From: Methanobacteriota archaeon
GTDB lineage: Archaea; Thermoplasmatota; Poseidoniia; Poseidoniales; Poseidoniaceae
Length of the DNA: 33,811 bases
Assembly: GCA_009937205.1 (NCBI GenBank)
Contig: JAACCR010000138.1
Coordinates: 1-33,811 of the forward strand
Direction: 5' to 3'
Shown here: one piece after another, positions 24,095 to 32,577 of the stretch
Layout of the letters: each line of letters starts with the position of its first letter
How positions within the stretch are numbered: position 1 is the first letter of the stretch
Position numbers and translations under genes: made by a program
The notes under the pieces: generated by a model
Databases searched by the model: none
Told to the model about the DNA's origin: nothing
What the model saw: only the letters and a program-made list of their open reading frames with translations

Positions 24095-25261
24095 TTGAAG
24101 GTCTCATGGCGAACAATACCAACAGTCCTTTTGGAGGACGAAGTTCTCGACAAAGCCTTCTCTAGGGCGCGAAAAGCAGCTGATAGAGTTGATGATTCAG
24201 ACAAAGTATTTCGCGTAAGAAAACAGATGAACAGAATGGTTCAGACCGCAGCAGATGTAATTTACAATCAGTTTACTGAGATGGTAGAATGCTGGCCAAG
24301 TCTAGACCAGTCACCTCAATTCGATATAGCAATGATAGATGCCTGTGTAGGATGTGATGATTATCGGCATCACCTTTCAATGCTACAGTGGGCTGCGAAG
24401 AGGATCACATCTATCGCAGGACAAAACTCCAAGAAAATTGTACGTACTGCTAGGACTGAATTAATGCACGATGCAAGAAAGGAAGCATATGGTCGAATAA
24501 GTTCTGTTATGCGCCAAGTTGGTAAATCCTTACTATGGTTAAGTGAAGCGAGAGAGACTCTTAAAAAGTTACCAACAATTAATTCTGAATTGCCTTGTAT
24601 TGTGGTCTGTGGTGCTCCAAATGTCGGTAAATCAGCCTTTATTTCTGCATTGAGTTCAGGTAATATGGCAGTGAATCATTATCCATTTACTACTAAACAA
24701 ATACACGTTGGGCATTTCTTCCATAGAAGACTTCAGCATCAATTAGTTGACACTCCTGGTTTACTTGACAGGCCGATGATAAATAGAAATGCAATTGAAA
24801 TGCAAGCGATAGCAGCATTAGAAAATACAGGCTCGTTAGTTCTATTTTTACTGGATGGGAGCGAGCAATGTGGGACTCCTATGGAGGAACAATTGAATCT
24901 TCTTGAAGAAGTTAAAGGATTATTACCAGAGACTGATTTATTGGTTGTATCATCAAAAGCAGATTTACTAAATCCAAAGCCAGAGATGTGGGATGAAGTT
25001 ATTGCAGCTGAAAAGCAATGGCGTGATGAAGGTAGTGAAGGTGACCCACAATTGCCACTTCTCTATGACAATCAAGGCCGTCCAACAATGTCAGCAACAG
25101 AATTCGCTGGAATGGATGCGATGAGAATGGAAATAGTTCACCGAGTGAAATCTGCTCGCGATATAGACCCTCTAAGTTTACCAGAGGGATGGTATCGTAG
25201 AGATCTCGATATTGCTAAACCTAAGTATATGAAAACAAGAGACTGGGACCGACGTGAATGA
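24095..25261 (+). CDS. NOG1-family GTPase
   Basis: A GTPase related to eukaryotic Nog1, which acts in 60S ribosome assembly; an equivalent role in archaeal large-subunit maturation is likely. The start is TTG at 24095, supported by GGAGG at 24083-24087 with a seven-base spacer and by the family-like N-terminus TIPTVLLEDEVLDKAFSRA. The 388 residues include the helical Nog1 N-terminal bundle, then G1 GAPNVGKS at 173-180, the G2 threonines in HYPFTTK, G3 DTPG at 219-222 and G4 SSKAD in place of NKxD. The C-terminus is short compared with eukaryotic Nog1, as expected for archaea. It converges with argS, one base apart. Confidence 0.9.
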   Translation: MKVSWRTIPTVLLEDEVLDKAFSRARKAADRVDDSDKVFRVRKQMNRMVQTAADVIYNQFTEMVECWPSLDQSPQFDIAMIDACVGCDDYRHHLSMLQWAAKRITSIAGQNSKKIVRTARTELMHDARKEAYGRISSVMRQVGKSLLWLSEARETLKKLPTINSELPCIVVCGAPNVGKSAFISALSSGNMAVNHYPFTTKQIHVGHFFHRRLQHQLVDTPGLLDRPMINRNAIEMQAIAALENTGSLVLFLLDGSEQCGTPMEEQLNLLEEVKGLLPETDLLVVSSKADLLNPKPEMWDEVIAAEKQWRDEGSEGDPQLPLLYDNQGRPTMSATEFAGMDAMRMEIVHRVKSARDIDPLSLPEGWYRRDLDIAKPKYMKTRDWDRRE

Positions 25262-25262
25262 C

Positions 25263-27041
25263 TCACATTTGCTCAATCGGAATGATCCCTACACCTTGCA
25301 TACCTGCTTTCAATAGATTTCTTGTTACTTCTGAAACCTGCAGATAGAGTGGGTTTGGAACTCCTTCAACTAGAATGTGGCAATCTCTGTAAAACCCGTT
25401 GTAAGCATTTGCCAAATCTAGTAATTGAGCCGCAAACAAATGTGGCTTCCTCATATTTACTGCTTTGTCGAGTATATCGTTATGTCTTGCAATCGTTCTT
25501 AGAAGTTCTACAAGTCCAGTTGGCATCTCTTGTTGCGAATAATCAATTTTAGATTCTATGATTGAATCAACATCAGCACCTGCTTCAATACAGCGTAGCA
25601 TTACAGAATGTGCCCTAGTATGGCTGTACATGATGAATGGTGCTGAACCTGCCTCAAATGCAAGTGCTTCTTCCCAACGGAATGTGAATCCTTTGTCAGG
25701 GCTCACTTTTATGATATTGAAACGAACAGCAGAAACACCTACAGCCTCTGCAATTTCCACCACCTTTTCTTCCGAATAATCAGGACGTAATTCTCTTACA
25801 ATAGTTGCGGCTTGTGCTTGTGCTTCCTCAAGTAAATCATCCATGAAAACTACGTTTCCTTTTCGTGTAGACATCTTTCCTTCTGGTAACTTGATAAAAC
25901 TATAGAACAGAACCTCTGGAACTCGTTCTCCTAATTCTGTTAGAGCCATTGCAACTTGCTTGCCCTGTAATTTATGATCCTCTCCCAGAACATTAATCAA
26001 ATCATCACTCTGTTGCCATTTCCACATATGATATGCAATATCTCTAGTTGCATAGAGTGATGAACCATCTCCTCTTCTAAAGAAGAATTCAGTCTTACCC
26101 TTTAGACCACGTTGGCCTAAATCAAGGTAGCCTGCACCATTATCTGCTTCACCATAAATATCCATTTCACTGAGTCTTTGCATCAATTTTGCGACATCTC
26201 CCTCGATGACGAATTTGGATTCCTTAGTGAAGGTATCAAAATTGATTCCTAATCTGCTAAGAGTTGTCAGCATTCCATCAAGAACGGGTTGGTAGGCTGA
26301 TTCAAACTGATTTAGGACATTTTGGTCACCATGTTCACTAGCATGAACTAATCTTCCGATTTCATCCTCTATCGCTTGAGTGTTTTCACCTTCACGCATT
26401 TTCTGTGCAGCTTGATACCAGCGAACAGTTTCGTGGTCGGCCTTGCCTGACCAACGAGGATTTACGGCATCTCTTCCGGCTAGGGTTTGCTCAACTTGTT
26501 CCTTGCTAAGGTTTGCAAGAGCCCATGCTAATACTGCAACTTGCTTACCCATGTCATCAACATAATATTCTGCTCTGACTTCGTTTACAAATAACCGATG
26601 AAGACGAACTAAGGAATCACCGAGTATTGCGTTTCTTGCTCTGCCGACGTGGAATGGTCCATTTGGGTTTGCAGAGGTATGCTCAATGAGAACCTTCCTC
26701 CCCGTACTGTTCATCGTTCCTAAAGCATCACCAATGCGAACTTTACCTGACAAAATTTGTTGCGCTAACCAATTGACATTGGCTTTGATGTTAAGGTATC
26801 CACCAACTGCAGAAACTTCACCTATCGCTGGATTAGAAGAGATTTCATCAGCAATTGATTGAGCTAATTCAATTGGATTTCTTGACAACTGTTTGGCCAA
26901 AGGAAAACATGGAAGTGAAAGGTCTCCTTGAGATGTATCGCGGCTAGGTGCTAACATTTGGCGCCAATGATCACCAGAAATACCAGCTTTGACAAGAGCC
27001 TGGCCAATCAGTTGTTCAATCTCATCTCGTAGAAGTTTCAA
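25263..27041 (-). CDS. argS: Arginyl-tRNA synthetase
   Basis: Class I enzyme charging tRNA-Arg, 592 residues, full length. The N-terminal additional domain (about 1-110) is followed by EHTSANPNGPFHVGRARN with the HIGH equivalent HVGR at 131-134, the DDMGKQV motif, and the second signature MSTRKGN at 390-396. The C-terminal DALR anticodon-binding domain ends at the stop. The start is TTG at 27041; GAGGTGA overlapping the aRF1 stop lies five bases before it, so the assignment is firm. It is the second gene of the aRF1-argS unit (10-base gap). Confidence 0.95.
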   Translation of the reverse strand: MKLLRDEIEQLIGQALVKAGISGDHWRQMLAPSRDTSQGDLSLPCFPLAKQLSRNPIELAQSIADEISSNPAIGEVSAVGGYLNIKANVNWLAQQILSGKVRIGDALGTMNSTGRKVLIEHTSANPNGPFHVGRARNAILGDSLVRLHRLFVNEVRAEYYVDDMGKQVAVLAWALANLSKEQVEQTLAGRDAVNPRWSGKADHETVRWYQAAQKMREGENTQAIEDEIGRLVHASEHGDQNVLNQFESAYQPVLDGMLTTLSRLGINFDTFTKESKFVIEGDVAKLMQRLSEMDIYGEADNGAGYLDLGQRGLKGKTEFFFRRGDGSSLYATRDIAYHMWKWQQSDDLINVLGEDHKLQGKQVAMALTELGERVPEVLFYSFIKLPEGKMSTRKGNVVFMDDLLEEAQAQAATIVRELRPDYSEEKVVEIAEAVGVSAVRFNIIKVSPDKGFTFRWEEALAFEAGSAPFIMYSHTRAHSVMLRCIEAGADVDSIIESKIDYSQQEMPTGLVELLRTIARHNDILDKAVNMRKPHLFAAQLLDLANAYNGFYRDCHILVEGVPNPLYLQVSEVTRNLLKAGMQGVGIIPIEQM

Positions 27042-27051
27042 TTAATTCACC

Positions 27052-28299
27052 TCACATCCAAGGATACCGTAATATTGCTGCAAGTCCGCCAAATCCAAGC
27101 ATTAGTTGGGAGCCTTCCTCCGTATCAACCGAGATATATACAAGTTCAGTGTTGGATTTTACTGCCATTACACTCAATTCATCGATTAAAGAAACATTTT
27201 CTAGTTCCTTGGCCTTATCTCCAGAAACATCACAAGAAGGGCAATTCGGCATTACTTCCATGCGTCCAATTGTTATTTTCCATTCATTTCTACAGCCACC
27301 GCATTGGAGAGTTAGTGTATTCTTTCTCAATGCTTCTGAAATAAGTAATTTTTGAACTGCACCTTGGTCAAGCGCTTGCTTAACCATTTGTTCACCATAT
27401 GTTGCCTTCGGATGGGTTTTAATCAATTCGGAAAGGAATACATCCATGATTTTACGCTCAGCGTCAAGTTCTATTTCTCCCATCATCTGTCCAGCATTGC
27501 CGACCAATTCACGGATTCCACTGTCATTGGAATATCCTACATCAAAAGTGGTCTTAGCAATTTTTTTAACGATTTCGTGATGGAAATAATCATTCTTGAC
27601 AACGAAATCCTTGGTAGCGCCAGGACCTCCGACAATGATTGCTTGGATATTATCCAAATTTGGTAACCAGTAATCACAAGCATGCTCACTGGCACGCTTG
27701 AAGAACTTGTGCGCAGCCTCTTCAATAAGTCTCTCGAAACGTTGTGCTGATTGACCTCCTTGGCGGTGTTTACCCATGATATTGGAAACTAAATGCTCCT
27801 GAATGTGTATTCTTTTACCGGTGGCGATTCCAAATGCTGCTTCAGATCTATCAATTACGAATAATCCATATGATTTTTTGTCGATAAGCATATCTTCAAG
27901 TTGTGTTAATTCAAAAGTTGAATCACATCGGTAGCGAAATGACAAAAGTGGTTGAGGTGGGTTCTCAACTAAGACATTGATCATTCGGTTTCTATTATTT
28001 CCAACAATGATTGAACCGACGAATAAAGCGATACCGTTTTCTCCAGCATTTTTTATTTTAGAAAGTGAAGAAAGTGCGGAATCAATCGCTCCTTGGACAT
28101 TCTTACGGGTTCCTTTAGATTTGATATTTGCAGCTTGTCCGTGCTCATTTTGCAGTAGTTGCCGTGCATCGGATACTTGGCGGTCTGGTGGAATAATAAT
28201 ACTGACCAGTTCAGTGCCAAAGCCCTTCATTTCACGAAGGTCTTCCAATGCCATCTTGAGACGGAGTCGGCGAGAAGCAAGTTCAACATCATCTGACAC
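27052..28299 (-). CDS. prf1: Peptide chain release factor aRF1
   Basis: Recognises stop codons and triggers release of the finished peptide. The 415-residue product has NIKS at 58-61 and YRCDSTF (YxCxxxF) at 123-129, the two stop-codon-reading motifs, and GGQ at 181-183 in GKHRQGGQSAQRF, the hydrolysis motif. Domain 3 follows, with a mini-domain zinc knuckle (CGGC and CPSC). Both reading motifs are standard, so it should recognise all three stop codons. The start appears to be GTG at 28299. It is the first gene of a unit with argS, and is divergent from pyrH, which contains an internal TAG. Confidence 0.95.
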   Translation of the reverse strand: MSDDVELASRRLRLKMALEDLREMKGFGTELVSIIIPPDRQVSDARQLLQNEHGQAANIKSKGTRKNVQGAIDSALSSLSKIKNAGENGIALFVGSIIVGNNRNRMINVLVENPPQPLLSFRYRCDSTFELTQLEDMLIDKKSYGLFVIDRSEAAFGIATGKRIHIQEHLVSNIMGKHRQGGQSAQRFERLIEEAAHKFFKRASEHACDYWLPNLDNIQAIIVGGPGATKDFVVKNDYFHHEIVKKIAKTTFDVGYSNDSGIRELVGNAGQMMGEIELDAERKIMDVFLSELIKTHPKATYGEQMVKQALDQGAVQKLLISEALRKNTLTLQCGGCRNEWKITIGRMEVMPNCPSCDVSGDKAKELENVSLIDELSVMAVKSNTELVYISVDTEEGSQLMLGFGGLAAILRYPWM

Positions 28300-28328
28300 A
28301 GTCTACGCCTCTAATTTAGTGGCAGAGA

Positions 28329-28348
28329 CGAGGGGTTTTCAACCCTCG
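28329..28348. other. GC-rich hairpin between aRF1 and pyrH
   Basis: CGAGGG (28329-28334) pairs with CCCTCG (28343-28348) across GTTTTCAA. It lies in the divergent region, 30-50 bases upstream of aRF1. The rest of this 202-base gap is AT-rich, with no gene. The hairpin with its preceding bases resembles the D and anticodon arms of a tRNA, but no T arm or acceptor stem can be formed. Confidence 0.35.
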
Positions 28349-28501
28349 CCCCTTTGTTGAATTAACTTTGAAGTTCTCGAGCAAGTTACTTTGATAAATT
28401 TACTATTCATTGGGATAGGATTAGATTGAAACTTAATAATTGGCTCTATGTCAATAATCACAAGGGATATGCTCAAAGAATAGGTCTGCGAGGGGAGACC
28501 G

Positions 28502-29209
28502 ATGACAAGTCGTCATATCGTTGCATTAGGAGGCAGTTTGTTGCGTCCGGAGGAATCCGAACAACGCAGTGCATGGTTCGGTCAACTTAGACAACTAGCA
28601 GTCCACTTAGAAGGTAATGGCCGAAGAGTTGGCATAGTCATAGGCGGAGGTCTTCCGGCAAGAGAGGCTATTGAATTAGCAAAAACTTGTGTTTCAGCAT
28701 CTGATAAATTAGACCAAGTTGGCATTGCAGCAACTCGGTTGAATGCAACAGTAATCCAGCAAGTATTGATTGATATCGGCTGTAGTGTAGCACCTTCAAT
28801 CCCTCATACTACTTCGGAGTCTGCTGAATTATTAGAAAAATACAATTTTGTGGTGATGGGTGGAACTACTCCGGGACATACAACAGATGCAGTGGCAGTT
28901 GCCTTTGCTAGAGATGCAGGTGCAAGGACTTGTATTATCGCAACAAATGTTAGTCATGTCTATGATAAAGACCCTAGGGAATTTGATGATGCTCAATCAT
29001 TGACGAAATTGACAATTGATCAGTAGGCAGAGATTACCGGAATAGGAGAACCACTTGCGCCAGGTGCTTCAGCGGTCATTGACCCAGTCGCAGTCGGTTG
29101 GGCAAAAGATTCATGCATCGATTTAGCGGTATTAGATGGGCGTCAAATATCAATATTAGAACAAGCATTAGATGGCCAACCATTCGATGGTACGCTAATA
29201 AATTCATGA
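28502..29209 (+). pseudogene. pyrH: UMP kinase interrupted by an in-frame TAG
   Basis: Archaeal-type UMP kinase (amino acid kinase fold), which phosphorylates UMP to UDP. The first 174 residues have ALGGSLLRPEE, IVIGGGLPAREAIELA, VVMGGTTPGHTTDAVA and IIATNVSHVYDKDPREF, all typical. A TAG at 29024-29026 then ends the frame, yet the same frame goes on for 60 sense codons with clear family sequence (GEPLAPGASAVIDPVAVGWA, then LAVLDGRQ, DGTLINS) to a TGA at 29207-29209. The total, 235 codons, fits the family. The TAG is at a position where a Leu (TTG) or similar would be expected. A point mutation, a sequencing error or readthrough could explain it; I class it as a pseudogene only for lack of a better type. 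GAGGGGAG precedes the ATG. Confidence 0.85.
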
Positions 29210-29218
29210 GGTGATAAA

Positions 29219-29467
29219 ATGTCTGAATCAGCAAGTAATACGAAAAATTCACGCAATAGCAGCCGAGTACAGCCGCATAAGCATTGCAGGATTTGTCAAG
29301 AAGCGATTCCAACAAAAACAGAACCAAGAGTTTGCAAAAAAGAAGAGTGTATCACTAAGAATGAAAAAAATGAGAAGAATCAGAAACAAGTTAGGGTTCT
29401 AATGCTCATCTTCTTTGGCATATTCGCTCTACCATTTGTTGCCTCAATTGTATTACAACTACTCTGA
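29219..29467 (+). CDS. Small zinc-ribbon protein with C-terminal membrane helix (DUF2116-like)
   Basis: An 82-residue protein. The sequence HKHCRICQEAIPTKTEPRVC with CKKEEC is a DUF2116-type zinc ribbon (CxxC then a second Cys pair), followed by a basic Asn/Lys/Glu stretch and a single hydrophobic helix VLMLIFFGIFALPFVASIVL at the end. It should sit in the membrane with the ribbon in the cytosol. A perfect GAGGTGAT Shine-Dalgarno site (complement of the 16S tail) is at 29208-29215, so it is probably translated from the pyrH transcript. The role is unknown. Confidence 0.8.
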   Translation: MSESASNTKNSRNSSRVQPHKHCRICQEAIPTKTEPRVCKKEECITKNEKNEKNQKQVRVLMLIFFGIFALPFVASIVLQLL

Positions 29468-29470
29468 GAA

Positions 29471-29977
29471 TCAAGAATTTTGGAATTCTCCAAGTAATCC
29501 TTCAGCAGTTCCAGCAACTTGTTCAGTTTGTCCAGCAGCGGTTAGACGATCACCTAGTTTGTACAATTCTTTGAAAGCCTCTTCTATTGAACTCGTTTGC
29601 TTTAAGAATTGTATCGCAGGCCAACCACAGTCTATGATTCCTGGCTCTACTGTGCTTTCTTCAACCCATGCAGCGCATGACACGCCATGACATAGTGCAC
29701 TGAATTGTGATAGATCTAACCAAAATGTATTACGTTTACAAACTGGACAAGTTTTACACTCAATTGTTGATAGAACGGTCATTGCATCGTCTCCAACAAT
29801 ATCAATTTCCCAAATAACTATGCTTGCAGACTTTAAATTCATAAGTTCACTTTTCTTTAGGAAAGTGCGTAATACCTGCCAAGCAGTCTCTTCTGAACTA
29901 AAGCAGCCCATGCCTATAGCCTTGCCATCTGCTTCAACTGCAGTTGGAACAAATACGCGACTCGGAGTATCGGCCAT
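29471..29977 (-). CDS. Uncharacterised protein with CxxC zinc knuckle
   Basis: A 168-residue protein from the ATG at 29977. The first 70 residues look like an alpha-beta domain (MADTPSRVFVPTAVEADGKA, then ETAWQVLRTFLKKSEL, ASIVIWEIDIV). Then comes ECKTCPVCKRNTFW with a second pair in ALCHGVSC, probably a zinc-binding site, and an Ala/Glu-rich helical tail. I do not recognise the family. The frame is open to 30070, but the extra 31 residues overlap folB and lack a start signal. It converges on the small zinc-ribbon gene at 29467. Confidence 0.65.
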   Translation of the reverse strand: MADTPSRVFVPTAVEADGKAIGMGCFSSEETAWQVLRTFLKKSELMNLKSASIVIWEIDIVGDDAMTVLSTIECKTCPVCKRNTFWLDLSQFSALCHGVSCAAWVEESTVEPGIIDCGWPAIQFLKQTSSIEEAFKELYKLGDRLTAAGQTEQVAGTAEGLLGEFQNS

Positions 29978-30051
29978 TACAGCGCCCTTGATGCGAAGCC
30001 CTTCAATACTTATGCAAAAATATGCAATTAAACTTCTATTTGTCAAGCCGG

Positions 30052-30417
30052 TTATTGTGGACGGGACCATTCCATTTCAATGACTGGTAAGCCACCCGGG
30101 TGAGGTAGTGGTGCTTGTGGTTTTTCAATTCGTATTTTTATTTTACAAACCATTTGATTACTGGAGAGGTTTTTGATTATTCGTTCACACATTGTTTCCA
30201 TTAGTCCAATCGGTTTTTTAGCATCAATAATTTCAGCATCAATTGCGATTTGAATATCAGCATAATTCAGTGTATTTACTAACTTACCAGCAATGCTATG
30301 GTCTATTATTGTCGCCCATACAGTGAAATTGAAAGGTTGTTTTTCCTCATGTTCGAATTCATAATAGCCATGCTTGGCCATAACAGTATAATTCTCTAAA
30401 GCGACAGTGATAGTCAT
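30052..30417 (-). CDS. folB: Dihydroneopterin aldolase
   Basis: Splits dihydroneopterin to hydroxymethyl-dihydropterin and glycolaldehyde in folate synthesis. The 121-residue product has VALENYTVMAKHGYYEFEHE with the substrate-binding Glu near 22, the LNYADIQIAID segment, GLMETMCERI and the catalytic Lys99 in IRIEKPQAPLPHPGG. This is the bacterial FolB type, not the archaeal MptD aldolase. The ATG at 30417 has GAGTGAT four bases before it; a GTG at 30426 directly after the parvulin stop would add three residues. It is co-oriented with the parvulin gene upstream. With folP at 12947 it argues for real folate synthesis. Confidence 0.85.
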   Translation of the reverse strand: MTITVALENYTVMAKHGYYEFEHEEKQPFNFTVWATIIDHSIAGKLVNTLNYADIQIAIDAEIIDAKKPIGLMETMCERIIKNLSSNQMVCKIKIRIEKPQAPLPHPGGLPVIEMEWSRPQ

Positions 30418-30426
30418 AGCGATCAC

Positions 30427-30720
30427 TCAGTCTTCAGAATCTCTTTCGTGAACCCAAATTAGATGGTATCCGAATTGAGTTTTAACAGGTGCTGAGACTG
30501 TTTTCAAAGGGGTACTCCATACAGCTAACTCAAATTCCTTAACCATATTTCCTTTACGAAACCAACCCAAATCTCCACCCTTTTGAGATGACGGACAAGA
30601 GCTCTTTTTCCTCGCTAATTTTTGAAAATCTTTCAACTTTGAAACTTTATCTTTAATCTGTACTGCTTCAGATTTAGATTCAACCAAAATGTGACTTGCC
30701 CATGCATTAGGTGCGACCAT
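30427..30720 (-). CDS. Parvulin-type peptidyl-prolyl isomerase
   Basis: A 97-residue stand-alone PpiC/parvulin domain that speeds proline cis-trans isomerisation in proteins. It shows ASHILVESKSEAV (catalytic His10), SSCPSSQKGGDLGWFRKGNM and FGYHLIWVHER (His85), all parvulin core positions. There is no signal peptide, so it is cytosolic, like the small parvulins of Thaumarchaeota and some Euryarchaeota. Its stop abuts the folB start region, so the two are likely one transcript. Confidence 0.92.
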   Translation of the reverse strand: MVAPNAWASHILVESKSEAVQIKDKVSKLKDFQKLARKKSSCPSSQKGGDLGWFRKGNMVKEFELAVWSTPLKTVSAPVKTQFGYHLIWVHERDSED

Positions 30721-30760
30721 GAAAGGGCTATGAGATTCTATGCTTCAACTCTTTTGAATA

Positions 30761-32563
30761 TCATGAATCGATATTGTAGGCTAATGCACTCAAATATGTT
30801 CCATAAATTGTAATAGATACACCCAATGATTCTTCGTTAAAACGTTCCATATTGTCTTTGTATGTGTGATACTCCCAACTTCCGCTACCATAGCATACGA
30901 CAGCTCTACCGTTTGCACCACTTCCTAAATCATAGACAAATGGTCCATGATCCGAATTGTATGGCATTCCATCTTTGTCGCCCTTGTCTCCTAATAGTGC
31001 AGACATACGAATTTCGTATCTATTCGCAATATCTGGATATGTTGAAATATATGCTTTTTTGATGCTTTCAACATTTCTATAATCGTCCATACTATTTGTG
31101 AACAATGTCAATGAGTTACCACGATTAGCAAAATCAGCATCGACGTGATTCATATCTAAATTTATGTATAGGCGTAGATTTCTTTTCAAATCATCCTTCA
31201 TTTCATTGACATAGGCTCTACTTCCGTAAAGACCTTCTTCTTCTCCACCCCATGTGCAGAATCGGATTGTTCTATCAGGTGTTCCCGATTCGTTAACGAG
31301 TTTGGAAATTTGTCTTGACATCTCCATTATGCTAGCTGTTCCTGAAGTATCATCAATTGCACCAGGGCCACTGTAGACTGTGTCGTGATGTGCTCCAGCG
31401 ATTACTACTTCCGATGATTTACCCTTGATTTCTCCACAAGGCACGTATATTGTTCTAGTGCCGTCATTAGTGACATCTATGTTCATTGCGATAGATCCTG
31501 AACCATTTATTACTGCAGCTTCTAATATTTCACCAGCATCTTTTGACATTGCAATGAATGATAACTCGGTTGGTACAGTTCCACCATTTGCTTCTGTAAT
31601 TGCTTCTATAGAGGTTCCCTTGAAGATAGGTACGCAATCAGTTGCCTCAACTTTACCACAATTGTAATCCTTGTTGACTCTGATTAACGACACTAAATCA
31701 TTTTCTGCAGCTTTACTCATCAATGCAGTATTGCCAGTAATTGAGCCACCACCTCTGACATAGCCAATTTGTCCACTCGCCTCTTGCCAAAGTGATTCTT
31801 CGGAACCGTTGCCTAAATCAACAATTGGAACATTATCGCCGAATTGGAAGAAACTAGAACCGCTGAATCCTTGAATCACATAATCAATTCGATGTTCAAA
31901 GGTATATGCACTACTCCCAATATCTGCAACAGAACATGGCTGTACTAAGGGGAGATTTCCCTGCGTACAAACTTGTAGAGATGGTTCTGCATTTACATGG
32001 TGCATTTCAACTTCATAAGAATGGAGTGTAGTTGTCATTCCAAGTGATTTGAAATGCTCTTCTATCATTTGTGCAGCAGCTGCCTCTTCATCGGTTCCAC
32101 TCATTCTACCTTCCCAATCAGGGTGGCCGAGATCAACAAGGCTCTGGGCATACTGTCTAGCCATTGAAGCATCATATTCAATCAATTCAAATTCAAGTTC
32201 CTCTTCAAATCCAAGCCATGCAGGTTGAATAATAAGGACTGCTGAAATCATCAGCAAGGAAAGACCTATTGCCGCTATTATTTTGAGATTATGTGGGCCT
32301 GAGAGTGGTGCAATCATTCTTTGAAATGTAGTAGAATTACTCGAAAACTCTGTGTCCTCATCTAACTGAAGAAACTTCTCATCTGAATCGCCATCAACTA
32401 ATATCGCTTCTCCAACCGGTAACTGTGGCAGCAACTTGCTTGCTTCATGAGCCGATAGACGCTCAATCAATTGGGCCTTAGTTCCGGATACAGAGAGTTT
32501 ATTGGTTTTGCAAAGTTTCTTTAATTCGAATACTTTCAATGAATTAAAATCTGTATCAGACAT
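30761..32563 (-). CDS. Membrane-anchored M28 peptidase with N-terminal SAP domain
   Basis: A 600-residue protein in four parts. Residues 4-40 are a SAP-like motif (LKVFELKKLCKTNKLSVSG, then TKAQLIERLSAHE). A linker and one membrane helix follow (about 93-115, AAIGLSLLMISAVLIIQPAW). The outer part has a PA-like insert (about 225-375) and an M28 zinc aminopeptidase domain with His392 (GAHHDT), Asp404 (AIDDTSG), the catalytic Glu441 and ligand Glu442 (GGEEEGLYGS), Asp470 (INLDMN) and His539 (NSDHGPF). All metal ligands are present, so it is probably active outside the cell on peptides. The cytosolic SAP motif is unusual for a peptidase. The operator-like palindrome at 32578 precedes it. Confidence 0.88.
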   Translation of the reverse strand: MSDTDFNSLKVFELKKLCKTNKLSVSGTKAQLIERLSAHEASKLLPQLPVGEAILVDGDSDEKFLQLDEDTEFSSNSTTFQRMIAPLSGPHNLKIIAAIGLSLLMISAVLIIQPAWLGFEEELEFELIEYDASMARQYAQSLVDLGHPDWEGRMSGTDEEAAAAQMIEEHFKSLGMTTTLHSYEVEMHHVNAEPSLQVCTQGNLPLVQPCSVADIGSSAYTFEHRIDYVIQGFSGSSFFQFGDNVPIVDLGNGSEESLWQEASGQIGYVRGGGSITGNTALMSKAAENDLVSLIRVNKDYNCGKVEATDCVPIFKGTSIEAITEANGGTVPTELSFIAMSKDAGEILEAAVINGSGSIAMNIDVTNDGTRTIYVPCGEIKGKSSEVVIAGAHHDTVYSGPGAIDDTSGTASIMEMSRQISKLVNESGTPDRTIRFCTWGGEEEGLYGSRAYVNEMKDDLKRNLRLYINLDMNHVDADFANRGNSLTLFTNSMDDYRNVESIKKAYISTYPDIANRYEIRMSALLGDKGDKDGMPYNSDHGPFVYDLGSGANGRAVVCYGSGSWEYHTYKDNMERFNEESLGVSITIYGTYLSALAYNIDS

Positions 32564-32577
32564 ATTTGCACCATACG

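Noticed and set aside
23968-24165. 65-codon plus-strand frame before the NOG1 GTPase
   Set aside because: No family features; it overlaps the NOG1 start, whose TTG has a strong Shine-Dalgarno site.
28502-29026. Annotating pyrH as a complete 174-residue gene
   Set aside because: The conserved UMP kinase sequence continues in the same frame after the TAG, so the short form is not the natural length.
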